From Phorcus lineatus (taxonomy: Eukaryota; Mollusca; Gastropoda; Trochida; Trochidae), in contig OV121081.1 of the NCBI GenBank assembly GCA_921293015.1, positions 75,409,022 through 75,473,021 of the forward strand: DNA of 64,000 bases. The letters run 5' to 3'. Made by a program: the position numbers and the translations under genes. Below the pieces are notes generated by a model that saw nothing but the letters and a program-made list of their open reading frames with translations, had not been told where the DNA came from and did not search any database. Shown one piece after another: positions 35,673-45,572 of the stretch (position 1 is the first letter of the stretch; every line of letters begins with the position of its first letter).

Positions 35673-37379
35673 TTAAAGGAGCAGTGCGGCATATTTTTGA
35701 CATTTTTCACTAATGACTGTTTGAAATATTTAAAAATATATTTTACCAAATGGTTTCAAATCATTAGAACCGAAATTACGAAGTTTTAAGATATTTTTGA
35801 AAAAAGTTTTTTTCTCGTCTACTAATAATTCTAGAACGTTACGTCACATGACATCCGCTACTCGCGTGTAACACGACACCGTCATTTCTTATAACAAGAT
35901 GCCGTCATGACATGGGTATTTTATCTGGCGAGGTTGATCTGGTAAGTAGATGTTTTGTTTCGTGATTAGTTTAGTTAGTGAAATAAATAATATTAGAATA
36001 ATAAATATTTTTAGATATCTATTTATGCTTGGAATATTCATGTCGGTAGCACATCTCACAATATATTCACTAATTCAGTGCTTGGCATTTCGTTTAGAAC
36101 CAAAGCCATATCTAGGCCTACACGTTTTTTTTTATTATCCTTTAAATTTAGGAAAAAAGATAAAGCCAAGTCAATGCCTTATTTTTGGAGAAATATTATA
36201 AATATGTATATGAAATGGAATTATGCCCTGGAAAAAAACAAGTTAATAACAATTCTCAATATGTGAACAAATTCCGAAAAAATTTTTTTTTCAACTGATC
36301 TATCGAGCCAGGGTTTGTCAACAACAGAAAATGTGCTACGTAGATAACATCATTTGAGTCCCTTCCGATTAATCTTTAGCCAAAATCATGGGTACAAGGC
36401 TCTCGAAGGTTGTTCTTTTTTCAAAGTTGTTTCTGCTCGAGTTATAAGATTCTTGATAAAATCAGCTGTGTTTTGTTTTTGTAAACAATGAAATAGCTAG
36501 ATTGTACATTGTAGACTTTGTACTAAATTGTAGTTCTGTAGCGCAGGCCAGATATTCCATTGTTGATAATTGCTAATAATCATACATTTCGATTTGGAAA
36601 ATTATCTTCCCATTACTTTATTGACTAATGTGATTCAAGTACATAATTAAAGAATCATGATGATGATATCATTACAACTTAAAATTTTCAAGGTATGAAT
36701 GATTGTGTAAAATGTCTTCTCTTATCACTTTATCAATTCAATCATATGTGTAATCATTTTTTTAATTGTATCATATTATGTTTTTTTATATTTGTATTTT
36801 TTTAAAGGGTTTTCCAGTGGTAAGAGAAGATATTGAGGAAAGAGTAAGCAAGGGAGGCTGGCTCTCATAGCACAGCATTTCTCAAGGCAAAGGAGAGCAA
36901 GTGGAAGAAATCCGGCCATTTTCTCAACATAGTGTAATATATGATAAGTGTTTTGCATTTGATCAATAATAAACAAGATAAATATGTTTGATGACTTGAA
37001 GTTGTTGTTAATAAATTGATTAAATTAGGGTGTTGAAGTTTCTAGGTTTATTAAAATTTTCTGTTTCTCTTTTTTTAAAACAAGAATTGTGATTGGTACG
37101 AGCAGGGAAAATGTCATTTCTCCTTTTCTAATCGCCACAATTTAGAAACCCTTTAATATTATGATCACCAAACTTGGTGAGAAACAATCATGAGAAACGG
37201 GAATTTTTCAACGCAAACTAAATGCCAGTAAGAAATATGGAAATCTGAGTGGTAATTTATTTAAAAAACCTTGTTTTAGCACAGCGGATAAGCAGATGAG
37301 GGTTGTTGATACATGACAAAATGTTATTTTATTTTTTTATTTTGACATGAATATTTAGTAGACCGGGTCCTGAAATGAT

Positions 37380-37398
37380 GGGGGGGGGGGGGGGGGGG
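37380..37398 (+). repeat. poly-G run (19 G)
   Basis: Nineteen consecutive G follow tgaaatgat. Such runs are rare in DNA this AT-rich, and this one could fold as a G-quadruplex. Its length may be affected by sequencing. Confidence 0.9.
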
Positions 37399-38035
37399 TT
37401 TAAAGTTTAAAAGACAGTTAAAAAGTAAACACAGGTAACATGTTGTCAAACTTGAAATTTTTCTGTTTTTGGTGAAAATTTCAGAACGATGTTGTACCCA
37501 TGAGTTTTAACCACTGAAAGGCACATCAACACCCCATTTGTAACATATATATACATTTTAGGTTTTTTGGTAATTTAGGTTTCGAGTAATGATCAGTTAA
37601 TGCTTTTGGACAGACGCACGGACGGACGAACACTCAGGCTGCAATATATCCCAGACTACTACGCAGCATGGGTATAAAGAACTATGATACATAAAAGAGA
37701 TAACAAAGGGGACTGTATTGATGTATCTTTATCTTTTATTTTCATGAAATAATATAATCACATAGTTGTATAAATTTAAAAAATTCATCTGATAAAGTAG
37801 GGAGATGAATCTGCACATGGCTATAATTTTAAAGATTTTAATTGAAGCAATCATACTGTACTGCTTTCAAACAGATATGTTCAGTCTTTATTGGGTTGAT
37901 ACTTGTGTTGGCTCAAGTTAAACATTCTTCAGAGATGGTTCATCAAGCACCTAGCTGCATGTAGGATAGTAGGTCTAAAAGTCATACACTGACCACAAAT
38001 TGACAACCCTGGATTTGATTCAACTCTAATGGTTT

Positions 38036-40246
38036 CCTGAAAAGAAAGTTTTGAATAATTATATTGACCGCTTAACATTAAAAAGTATCAGTTAAAACAA
38101 ATAAACAGAATAAAGATTAAAACAGAAATTTTGAATCATCTTTTAGAAAATTTAACAATAATCAAAGAAAATCAAATTATCAAATTTTATAGCAAGAGTA
38201 TATAACCTCATCAGACCTAAAAATTCCAGAGGGCTTTTGACATGATATTCTGCCTGGCTTTTTTTACTTTGTTTACCAATAATATTAAGAATCTTATAGT
38301 TTGTGTACAAACACACTGACTAGTGAGGATTATAATTTATGGATTTGGTCACAGTGGCCACACCCTGAAAAATTTTTTTTTTAAATTTCTACAGAATTAA
38401 ATATCTAAAAAGCTTAGCTCTTGTATACAGTCTCTTTTATTAGTGAGGATTATAATTAATAGATTAAGTGACCTTGTGGTCCCTAATAAAGATCACCAAG
38501 GCCATGACAATTAATATATTTTCATTATTTTCTCAAAAGCATGGTATCTAGACTGCTGAATTGTGTTTATAGTCTCCTTAGCTAAGGGATGTTGATAATG
38601 ATTTATAGATTTGGTCATCCTGTGACCCCTGCCTAAGAAGGAAAAGAAAGCTAAAATTAGTATATATAACCACACAGAAAAGTGGGATTATAATACTACT
38701 GACCCAGTCCAACTATGATAACAAATTTTACAGCCTGATAAGCTAATAAGATATATGCACTAATATTTAGGAATATGTTATTGTTCAAGATTCTAGATAA
38801 AAATTTGGAATTTTAAATATCTTGATTATTCAATAGTCAAGCTTTTTGATGGTATCTTATATTACTAAATTACTAATAGTTTGTTAGAAAAATACCTAGA
38901 AAACACAATCACACACATTTAATTATCCTCTCATTGGCCAAGAGATATGAAATTTGAGAGGAAGTTGGTCATGAGAAGGTAAAGCTTACCTTTGTCTTCA
39001 GTCACATTTTGATCTTGTGGCCAATTTTCTCCTTCACCATTCATGTTCTGCAACAAATTCACAATTACGTAGTACAATGTCATGTTTTGGCACATATATG
39101 ACCTTTCAAAGCCATTACAAGTATTCTAAAAAAATATTTAAGATTTTCTTTTTGCAAAACACAAACACACAAAACCTTGTTTACTTTGGCTGCTAAATTA
39201 TTTGATTAAAAAATCAGTAGATGAAATTTTCAAACTGAAAAATAAGTATTTCTAATCCTGTTACATTTTCCTAATTCACTGACCAAATGAAAAGCAATTT
39301 ATATCGTTTTCTCATCATGCAGTTAAAAAACTTAATAATTGTGTTTTTGTCATCAGAAAACAGAAAAACTCAATGTCACACACAGGGATTAATTTGGAAT
39401 CATGATTTTGTCGTCAGAATAACTTAAGTATTTTTAAGGCTGAGCTTTGGAAGAACTGTTAAAATTTTCAAATCAAAGATGGTTCAATCCTTGCAAAGAT
39501 TGAAAATTTACAGATTATTAAAAAATGACTATGTAAACAGTTCTTTTTTTCACATAAAATGTGCAGTATCCTAATTTCTTTTGATAACTGAAAGATAGTT
39601 CAATCAATGACAGAAAAACTAATGATGATGATAATATCTGTATGAAAAAACTTGTGAGTTCAACAAATATTTCTTGATTTATTATTGAAAAGTTTTTGAC
39701 ATTGAAAATATATTAATACTGCTAAGTATCGTCTTCCACTACAAATAATAGGACACAAAAAATAAAAACTGTTTACAAACTGTATAGAATCTACATAACC
39801 TCACATTATTATTTTAATTCATAAATTAAAACAAAAAAATTATGTAAGCAATGAATAATATTTTTAAAATATCTATATAATTTCATAATAAGATCATTAA
39901 CTTCTGAAGCTGACAATTCCTTGAGACCAACATCGCAAAGTCAAATTAGTGATTTATAAAGGCCCAAGATCAGTCGAAAATAGGAAACATCACGATAGAG
40001 TGAGGCTTGTCTATTTTTTTAAGTTTGAACAAATCAAATCCTGAGCATATCCAACCAAGCTTGACTTGAAACAATGAAAGGTTAAAACATTATTTTTGCT
40101 AATCATGCTTTGGGTTTGAAAGAACCGTGAAAACGTCTCACTCACCCCTCGGATCGACTGTCATCAAGGAAGCGGCCTGGTTGTCCGCTGTTTTGATTGT
40201 AGGGACCGTGCGCTCCATCTCAAGTGAACTAGATTTCTATATATAG
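38036..40246 (-). other. splice-like segments on the minus strand inside the TTAA element
   Basis: A TATA-like ctatatatag (near 40246-40237) precedes an ATG at 40218 with 24 codons (starting MERTVPTIKTADNQAASLM) to a GTGAGT donor after 40146. A second segment at 39047-38990 has a ttgttgcag acceptor and a GTAAGC donor, and a third starts at 38036 after ttcttttcag. The reading phases do not agree: joining any pair gives an early stop. It may be a decayed spliced transposon gene or non-coding transcript. Confidence 0.2.
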
Positions 40247-40482
40247 TGTGTTACAGGTGAATATACTTCTTTCATCATCGACGATCTCTCTTTCTAAATC
40301 TTTCAGCTGTATATTTTGTAAAATATATCCATTGCCGCTCAGTTGTAACACGTTTATTTACTGAAAGTCGTGTACACGCGAGTCACGCATTTCCGGTTTA
40401 GCCGCCATATTTATGGAAACGTTTCCATAATTAAGACGACGATTTTTGGAGGTGATTTTCTCGAACATTAATGAACGGTTTT

Positions 40483-40658
40483 TGTAATATGATCATGTTT
40501 CGTTTTTAGATTTATAGATTAAATAATTTCGTATATTTTACGATCCTGGTTTTGGAAGCTTTTTAGATGGGTACAACGCCATCGCCATATTGACATGCCG
40601 AAGTTAATAAATAATTGATTGTAGATCTATGTCTCAATTATGGATGAAGAACATTACA
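40483..40658 (+). repeat. 5' LTR (176 bp)
   Basis: It starts TGTAAT and ends ATTACA. AATAAA at 40606-40611 is a candidate poly(A) signal. It is identical to the 3' LTR except for one extra T in the run at 40503-40507. Confidence 0.97.
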
Positions 40659-40680
40659 TGGTGGCAGCGATGTGAACAAG
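40659..40680 (+). other. primer binding site, tRNA-Leu-like
   Basis: The sequence directly after the LTR, tggtggcagcgatgtg, is complementary over its first 11 bases to the 3' end of a leucine tRNA (…CGCTGCCACCA), with mismatches beyond. That is the expected place and polarity for priming minus-strand DNA synthesis. Confidence 0.75.
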
Positions 40681-40972
40681 CCTACGCATCACCGAACCAC
40701 TCGTTTTTCCTGTCTGTATAGGTCTAACTAGTAATGTCTCCCTCTCGCCAGTCGGCGTGCTGTTTCGACTACGCGCCAAATGGACTGGTTCAGTGAATGT
40801 CATCGTGACTGTCATTGTTGGAATTTTTCATATCTTGTATCAGTAATTCTTATATTGGAGTCATTGGACACAATGTTATGTTATCGTAACAATACTCCAC
40901 TCGGTTGACCAAAATGACAAATTACAAGACTGTTCTATTTTGAATGTTTAGTGAAGCGTTCATAAAATCACC

Positions 40973-42037
40973 ATGGCCGAATCCGTACCGTCACCTTGTA
41001 TGGACTGGTCTCACCCGGACAGGGGTCAGGCTTTTAAAGAGTTTAAGCAAACAAGTGAGCTTTGGTTCAAAATTAAGAATATCAAACCAGAAAATCAACA
41101 TAGTTACATTATCTTATGGTCTGGGAAGGATGGCCTTCGAATGTTTAACACATGGAATCTTTCTGATGAAGAGTTGAAAGATCCTAAGAATTTATGGACT
41201 AAATTTTCTTCCCAAATTGAGCCTTCTGAGAACTTCCGAATTCATAGACTAGAATTTCTTCGTTACAAACAGAAAGACAGTGAGACTATTGATGACTTTG
41301 TCACTAGGTGTAAGGCTAAAGCAATGAAGTGTTTATTTAAAGACAATGATGCATTGGAGGAAAGAATAATTGAGGTTCTTATTGCTGGTGTACCATATCC
41401 AGAAGTGCAGAAAACACTGCTAGGACGAGATGATAAGTTGACCCTTCAAGAGGCTCTTGATATTGGAAGAAGGCATGAAGCAAGCAGTAACCATATGTCA
41501 CAATTTAAGAATCTAGATGGCACGGTTTTACATACAGATGAAATTCTACGAGTATGCTGGTTTTGTGGAACAAAGCACTCCTTTTCATCACGAAACAAGT
41601 GCCCGGCGGTGAACAGTAAGTGTAAAATGTGCGGTAAAACAGGGCACTGGCAGGAAATGTGTCAGCAGGGCAGAGGTAGACAGCAGTACAGGCCAAACAG
41701 ATCAAGGCACCGCCAGCGCTCCAGGTCAAAGAGTCGCGGACGTCAATCACGTAGAAATTTAGAATATATGCCAAGACAGTCTCACCAATTCGACCAAAGG
41801 AAACAACTACCTCAACGTTCACAGAAGCAACATGATATTGACCATGTAAGAGAAGAGTTTGAACATTTTCACTTTGAAACGGTCACATTCTTTGATGAAG
41901 TATCAGAGGACAGTGTTGATGAGTTGAAGGTGAATTTGGATGTGAAAATAAATAAACGTCATGGTAATCACACTATGAGGGTGAAAGTAGACACAGGTGC
42001 TCAAGGTAATCTTTTACCACTACGTGTATACAGATGA
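40973..42037 (+). CDS. gag: Gag with start of protease, ends at an in-frame TGA
   Basis: 354 residues. Residues 1-190 are the capsid-like region. Two zinc knuckles follow: C195-C198-H202-C210 (an extended, atypical first knuckle) and C217-C220-H225-C230 (CKMCGKTGHWQEMC, classic CCHC), then an Arg/Ser-rich basic stretch (residues 233-261) that would bind RNA. The protease active site VDTG lies at residues 339-342. The TGA at 42035-42037 falls a dozen residues after the protease aspartate, inside the protease domain. The downstream frame continues without shift, so the stop is a nonsense mutation rather than the normal Gag end. The start ATG lies 315 bases after the LTR. Confidence 0.92.
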   Translation: MAESVPSPCMDWSHPDRGQAFKEFKQTSELWFKIKNIKPENQHSYIILWSGKDGLRMFNTWNLSDEELKDPKNLWTKFSSQIEPSENFRIHRLEFLRYKQKDSETIDDFVTRCKAKAMKCLFKDNDALEERIIEVLIAGVPYPEVQKTLLGRDDKLTLQEALDIGRRHEASSNHMSQFKNLDGTVLHTDEILRVCWFCGTKHSFSSRNKCPAVNSKCKMCGKTGHWQEMCQQGRGRQQYRPNRSRHRQRSRSKSRGRQSRRNLEYMPRQSHQFDQRKQLPQRSQKQHDIDHVREEFEHFHFETVTFFDEVSEDSVDELKVNLDVKINKRHGNHTMRVKVDTGAQGNLLPLRVYR

Positions 42038-43582
42038 ATGTTTCCAGATCAACTTGATGCATCAGGTTTTCCCAAACCAGGCACTACAAAAGCTCGACAT
42101 GTGAAGTTAAGTGCGTATATTGGGACTGAAATTGCCCAGTATGGCAGTGTCAGATTACAATGTGGATTTGATGGTAACTGGTTAGATACTGAGTTCTTTG
42201 TTGCTGACGCACCGGGTCCTATTTTACTTGGTCTTCCTTCAACCCTTGCTCTGAATCTCATTACACCAAACTGTCCCACTACATCAGTACATAATGTGGA
42301 GAAATCAGTACCTATTCCTAATAAGGAAACTCTACAGAAATTGTACCATGACAGATTTGAAGGCATTGGTCAATTCCCTGGAAAGTGTCACATAACCCTA
42401 AAGGATGATGCTCAGCCAGTGATACATCCAGCAAGAAAGTATCCAATTCAACTGAGGGATGAGTTGAAATCTGAACTTGATAGAATGGAGTCATTATGTG
42501 TCATAACCAAGGTGACAGAACCAACTGATTGGGTGTCATCACTTGCATTCAGCAGAAAAGAAAGTGGAAAACTCAGGGTGTGTCTTGACCCAAGTGACTT
42601 AAACCGTTCCATTAAAAGGACGTATCACAAAACACCTACCCTGGAAGAAATTACACACAAGTTTAGTGGAGCAACAGTGTTCAGCAAGTTGGATGCCAGG
42701 CATGGCTATTGGAGTGTCACTCTAGATGACAGTTCTAGTCTCCTTACAACTTTCAATACACCTTTTGGGAGGTATCGGTTTCTAAGACTTCCTTTTGGTC
42801 TAAGGATATCACAAGACATTTTCCAGAAAAAGATGGATATGATACTGGAACAGTGTCCAGGTACAATTGGCATCAGTGATGACACAGCGGTATATGGAAA
42901 GACAGTTGAGGAACATGACAAGAATCTGCATCATCCCATGGAAGTTGCTGCAAAGTATGGTCTTATTTTCAACATTGAGAAGTGTGAGATCAGGAAGGAG
43001 AGAATTAAGTTTTTCGGAAACTACTATGATGCCCAAGGTGTACATCCTGATCCTGAGAAGGTACAAGACATCCAAAATCTTCCGCCACCTGAAAACACTG
43101 TGGAGTTACAGCGGTTCCTTGGTATGATACAATACATGTCCTCATTCATACCCAACTTGGCTGATTTCACGGAACCATTGAGAGTCTTGACGCACAAAGG
43201 CAGTGTATGGCAGTGGACAGAATCTCACCAGGCTTCATTTGACAAACTTAAAACTATGGTCTGCCTCGATGGCACCCTAAAATATTTCAATCCCAAGAAG
43301 CCTATGGTTGTGCAAGTTGATGCATCACTGAAAGGATTAGGTGCTGTGATAATGCAAGATGGATATCCAATTGCTTATGCAAGCAAGGCATTTACCGACA
43401 CTGAAAAGCGCTATGCAAATATCGAGCGTGAGCTTCTAGCCGTTGTGTTTGGTTGCAAGAGATTTCATACTTATGTTTTTGGCAGCCATTTCATTGTTGA
43501 ATCGGATCATAAGCCCCTGGAGAATATTCAGCACAAGAATCTGGCCAGTACCCCACCTCGACTCCAGAGGATGATGCTATAA
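42038..43582 (+). CDS. pol: Pol, first part: protease remainder, reverse transcriptase, RNase H; ends at an in-frame TAA
   Basis: 514 codons in the same frame as gag. The protease end shows ILLGLPS (residues 62-68). The reverse transcriptase spans about residues 115-345, with the palm aspartate in FSKLDARHGYW (D219), LPFGL (251-255), and the catalytic pair in ISDDTAVYG (D281, D282; the usual position before is Tyr/Val, here Ile-Ser). RNase H has D428 (QVDAS), E465 (ERELLA) and D490 (ESDHKPL). TAA at 43580-43582 interrupts the frame near the end of RNase H, and the frame stays open on both sides. RNA-to-DNA copying would occur in Gag particles. This copy is not expected to make a full Pol. Confidence 0.93.
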   Translation: MFPDQLDASGFPKPGTTKARHVKLSAYIGTEIAQYGSVRLQCGFDGNWLDTEFFVADAPGPILLGLPSTLALNLITPNCPTTSVHNVEKSVPIPNKETLQKLYHDRFEGIGQFPGKCHITLKDDAQPVIHPARKYPIQLRDELKSELDRMESLCVITKVTEPTDWVSSLAFSRKESGKLRVCLDPSDLNRSIKRTYHKTPTLEEITHKFSGATVFSKLDARHGYWSVTLDDSSSLLTTFNTPFGRYRFLRLPFGLRISQDIFQKKMDMILEQCPGTIGISDDTAVYGKTVEEHDKNLHHPMEVAAKYGLIFNIEKCEIRKERIKFFGNYYDAQGVHPDPEKVQDIQNLPPPENTVELQRFLGMIQYMSSFIPNLADFTEPLRVLTHKGSVWQWTESHQASFDKLKTMVCLDGTLKYFNPKKPMVVQVDASLKGLGAVIMQDGYPIAYASKAFTDTEKRYANIERELLAVVFGCKRFHTYVFGSHFIVESDHKPLENIQHKNLASTPPRLQRMML

Positions 43583-45040
43583 CTCCAGCAGTATGATTTT
43601 GAGATACAATACAGGCCTGGAAGAGAGATGACTCTTTCAGACATGCTCTCTAGACAGAATCCGTCTCCAGGTCCAACTATCAGTATTGACAAAACTATTC
43701 ACAATGTCCAATTCTCAAGTGTAAAGCTTGAGATGATCCGCAGGGAAACGGAAAATGATGAGACATTCAAAGCATTGAAGACCATTGTCGTATCTGGGTG
43801 GCCGGAGGATGCAAAACAGGTACAGAAAATTATCCGTCCATTCTGGTCGTGTCGACATGAGCTGACAGTGGAGGATGGATTGCTGATGAAAGGTGACAGG
43901 ATAATGATACCACCTCCAATGAGGCGTGAAGCACTACAACAATTGCATGTTGGTCACCAAGGTGTTGTCAAGTGTCAGCTAAGAGCAAAGTCTTGCATAT
44001 ACTGGCCAGGTATCAACAAGGAGATAGAGGAGCTATTACAGACCTGTGAGATATGTCAAACGAATCAGAAATCACAGCCACATGAACCATTACTCCCACA
44101 TGATATCCCACAGAGACCATGGCAAACTGTGGCAATGGATTTATTTCACTTTGATGGATGTGAAAATTTGTTGATAACTGACTACTACTCTAAGTCATTC
44201 TTTGTGCGAAGGATACATGGACAATGTACAAGTAGAGCTGTCATAGAGCACTGTAAACAGCTGTTTGGTGAACAGGGGATACCAAACAAGGTTATCAGTG
44301 ACAACGGGAGACAATTTGATTGTGAGGAGTTTAAGCGTTTTGCAGAACAGTGGTGTTTTCACCATGTAACTTCTAGTCCTCGTTATCCAAGAAGTAACGG
44401 GTTTGTGGAGAGAGCAGTGCAAACTATTAAGCAGTGTCTAACCAAGGCAAAGCAATCCAGAACTAATCCTGATCTTGCCTTGCTCAGTCTCAGAACAACT
44501 CCTATTGACAGCACAATTCCATCACCAGGTGAACTCCTGAATGGTCGGAAGCTACAGAGCAACCTACCTATGTTGATTGGGAATAATCACCCACAGAAGG
44601 ATGCAATCCTGAATAGACTTCATGATAGGCAACAGTTGCAGAAACACTACCATGATAGAACAGGAGTGAAGGACTTACCCTCTTTAAATGTCGGTCAGAA
44701 AGTCCTGACCGAAGACCAAGACAGTGGAAGGTGGGTACCTGGTAGGATATTTGCTAAGTGTGATGAGCCCAGGTCCTATATGGTAGAAACTCCAAATGGC
44801 AAAGTGTTAAGAAGAAACAGACGCCATTTGAAGGAACTCCTCGGAAACCCAAGAAAAGTGAGATTTGAGATGGACCAATCTCCCAGTGACAGTGAAAATA
44901 CAAATCATTTTGTTTTGTCTGATAAGGACAATCCACATACTGATGAACCCAATAACAGCGAACTGACCACTCGTGGTGGTGAATGTACCAGGAGTGGTAG
45001 GATTGTAAACAGACCAGACCGATTGATTGAACAATGCTGA
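43583..45040 (+). CDS. pol: Pol, second part: RNase H end and integrase
   Basis: Open in the same frame from 43583, first ATG at 43628 (470 residues). The stretch before and at the ATG (YRPGRE, LSDMLSRQ) closes the RNase H region. The integrase zinc domain has H106, H110, C140 and C143. The catalytic DDE triad is D171 (AMDLFHF), D225 (ISDNGRQF) and E261 (NGFVERAV). A C-terminal module with GRWVPGRIFAKCDEPRSYMV is of the GPY/F kind. Integrase inserts the DNA copy and makes the 5-bp duplication seen here. Translation of this part is cut off by the upstream TAA, so it is numbered from its own first ATG. Confidence 0.92.
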   Translation, partial: LQQYDFEIQYRPGREMTLSDMLSRQNPSPGPTISIDKTIHNVQFSSVKLEMIRRETENDETFKALKTIVVSGWPEDAKQVQKIIRPFWSCRHELTVEDGLLMKGDRIMIPPPMRREALQQLHVGHQGVVKCQLRAKSCIYWPGINKEIEELLQTCEICQTNQKSQPHEPLLPHDIPQRPWQTVAMDLFHFDGCENLLITDYYSKSFFVRRIHGQCTSRAVIEHCKQLFGEQGIPNKVISDNGRQFDCEEFKRFAEQWCFHHVTSSPRYPRSNGFVERAVQTIKQCLTKAKQSRTNPDLALLSLRTTPIDSTIPSPGELLNGRKLQSNLPMLIGNNHPQKDAILNRLHDRQQLQKHYHDRTGVKDLPSLNVGQKVLTEDQDSGRWVPGRIFAKCDEPRSYMVETPNGKVLRRNRRHLKELLGNPRKVRFEMDQSPSDSENTNHFVLSDKDNPHTDEPNNSELTTRGGECTRSGRIVNRPDRLIEQC

Positions 45041-45266
45041 ACTGTTATTGATGTAGTTGATTACAGTCAAATTTGATAATAGTTTATTAATAGTTGGTTT
45101 TTATGTAGAAAAAGTTTACTTCATATTGCTAAGAAGCAAGTTTCTGTTCATGGTTATTCAAAAGTGAACAAACTTTTTTGTGCATAGTTATGAGTTTTGT
45201 TACTCATCTAAATGATGTTTAAGTTAGAGGATTTTCAATCAGACAAATTTATCATTTCCTTTTATC

Positions 45267-45279
45267 GAAAGAAAGGGGA
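45267..45279 (+). other. polypurine tract
   Basis: Thirteen purines (gaaagaaagggga) directly before the 3' LTR prime plus-strand DNA synthesis in this element class. Confidence 0.9.
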
Positions 45280-45454
45280 TGTAATATGATCATGTTTCGT
45301 TTTAGATTTATAGATTAAATAATTTCGTATATTTTACGATCCTGGTTTTGGAAGCTTTTTAGATGGGTACAACGCCATCGCCATATTGACATGCCGAAGT
45401 TAATAAATAATTGATTGTAGATCTATGTCTCAATTATGGATGAAGAACATTACA
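45280..45454 (+). repeat. 3' LTR (175 bp)
   Basis: Identical to the 5' LTR apart from one missing T. It is followed by the target duplication gtttt. Confidence 0.97.
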
Positions 45455-45572
45455 GTTTTGTTTCTAATTTGGTGAAATTGGCCAAAACCCATAAATGAAT
45501 AAACCCATGATTTTCATTTGGAAAACAAACGCCTAGTTAAAAAGCTCAACATATGCTGGACTGCTCCTTTAA

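Larger units (their letters stand above)
40478..45459 (+). mobile_element. complete Ty3/gypsy LTR retrotransposon, Steamer-like layout
   Basis: The element (40483-45454, 4,972 bp) is flanked by perfect 5-bp target duplications gtttt (40478-40482 and 45455-45459). It has 176- and 175-bp LTRs that differ by one T, a primer binding site, a polypurine tract, and one continuous gag-protease-RT-RNase H-integrase frame (40973-45040) interrupted only by TGA at 42035-42037 and TAA at 43580-43582. Domain order (integrase last) marks Ty3/gypsy. Length, short LTRs and one-frame layout match what I recall of the clam Steamer element (Mag lineage). The near-identical LTRs mean recent insertion. The two stops make this copy non-autonomous as read. 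Confidence 0.95.
35673..45572. mobile_element. TTAA-flanked terminal-inverted-repeat DNA transposon, split by a gypsy insertion
   Basis: The left end TTAA + aggagcagtgcggcatat (35673-35694) and right end atatgctggactgctcct + TTAA (45551-45572) are inverted repeats with two mismatches, bordered by TTAA on both sides. The TTAA target fits piggyBac or Kolobok superfamilies, but the family is not proven. Without the nested retrotransposon the element is about 4.9 kb. It contains splice-like sites and short frames but no recognisable transposase, so it is a decayed or non-autonomous copy. It also carries a 19-base poly-G run at 37380-37398. Confidence 0.55.

Noticed and set aside
42035-42037. Programmed stop-codon readthrough between Gag and Pol
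   Set aside because: The TGA lies inside the protease domain just after the active site, not at a domain boundary.
40944-45070. Many secondary frames over the gypsy element (both strands)
   Set aside because: They are shadows of the gag-pol frame without domain content.
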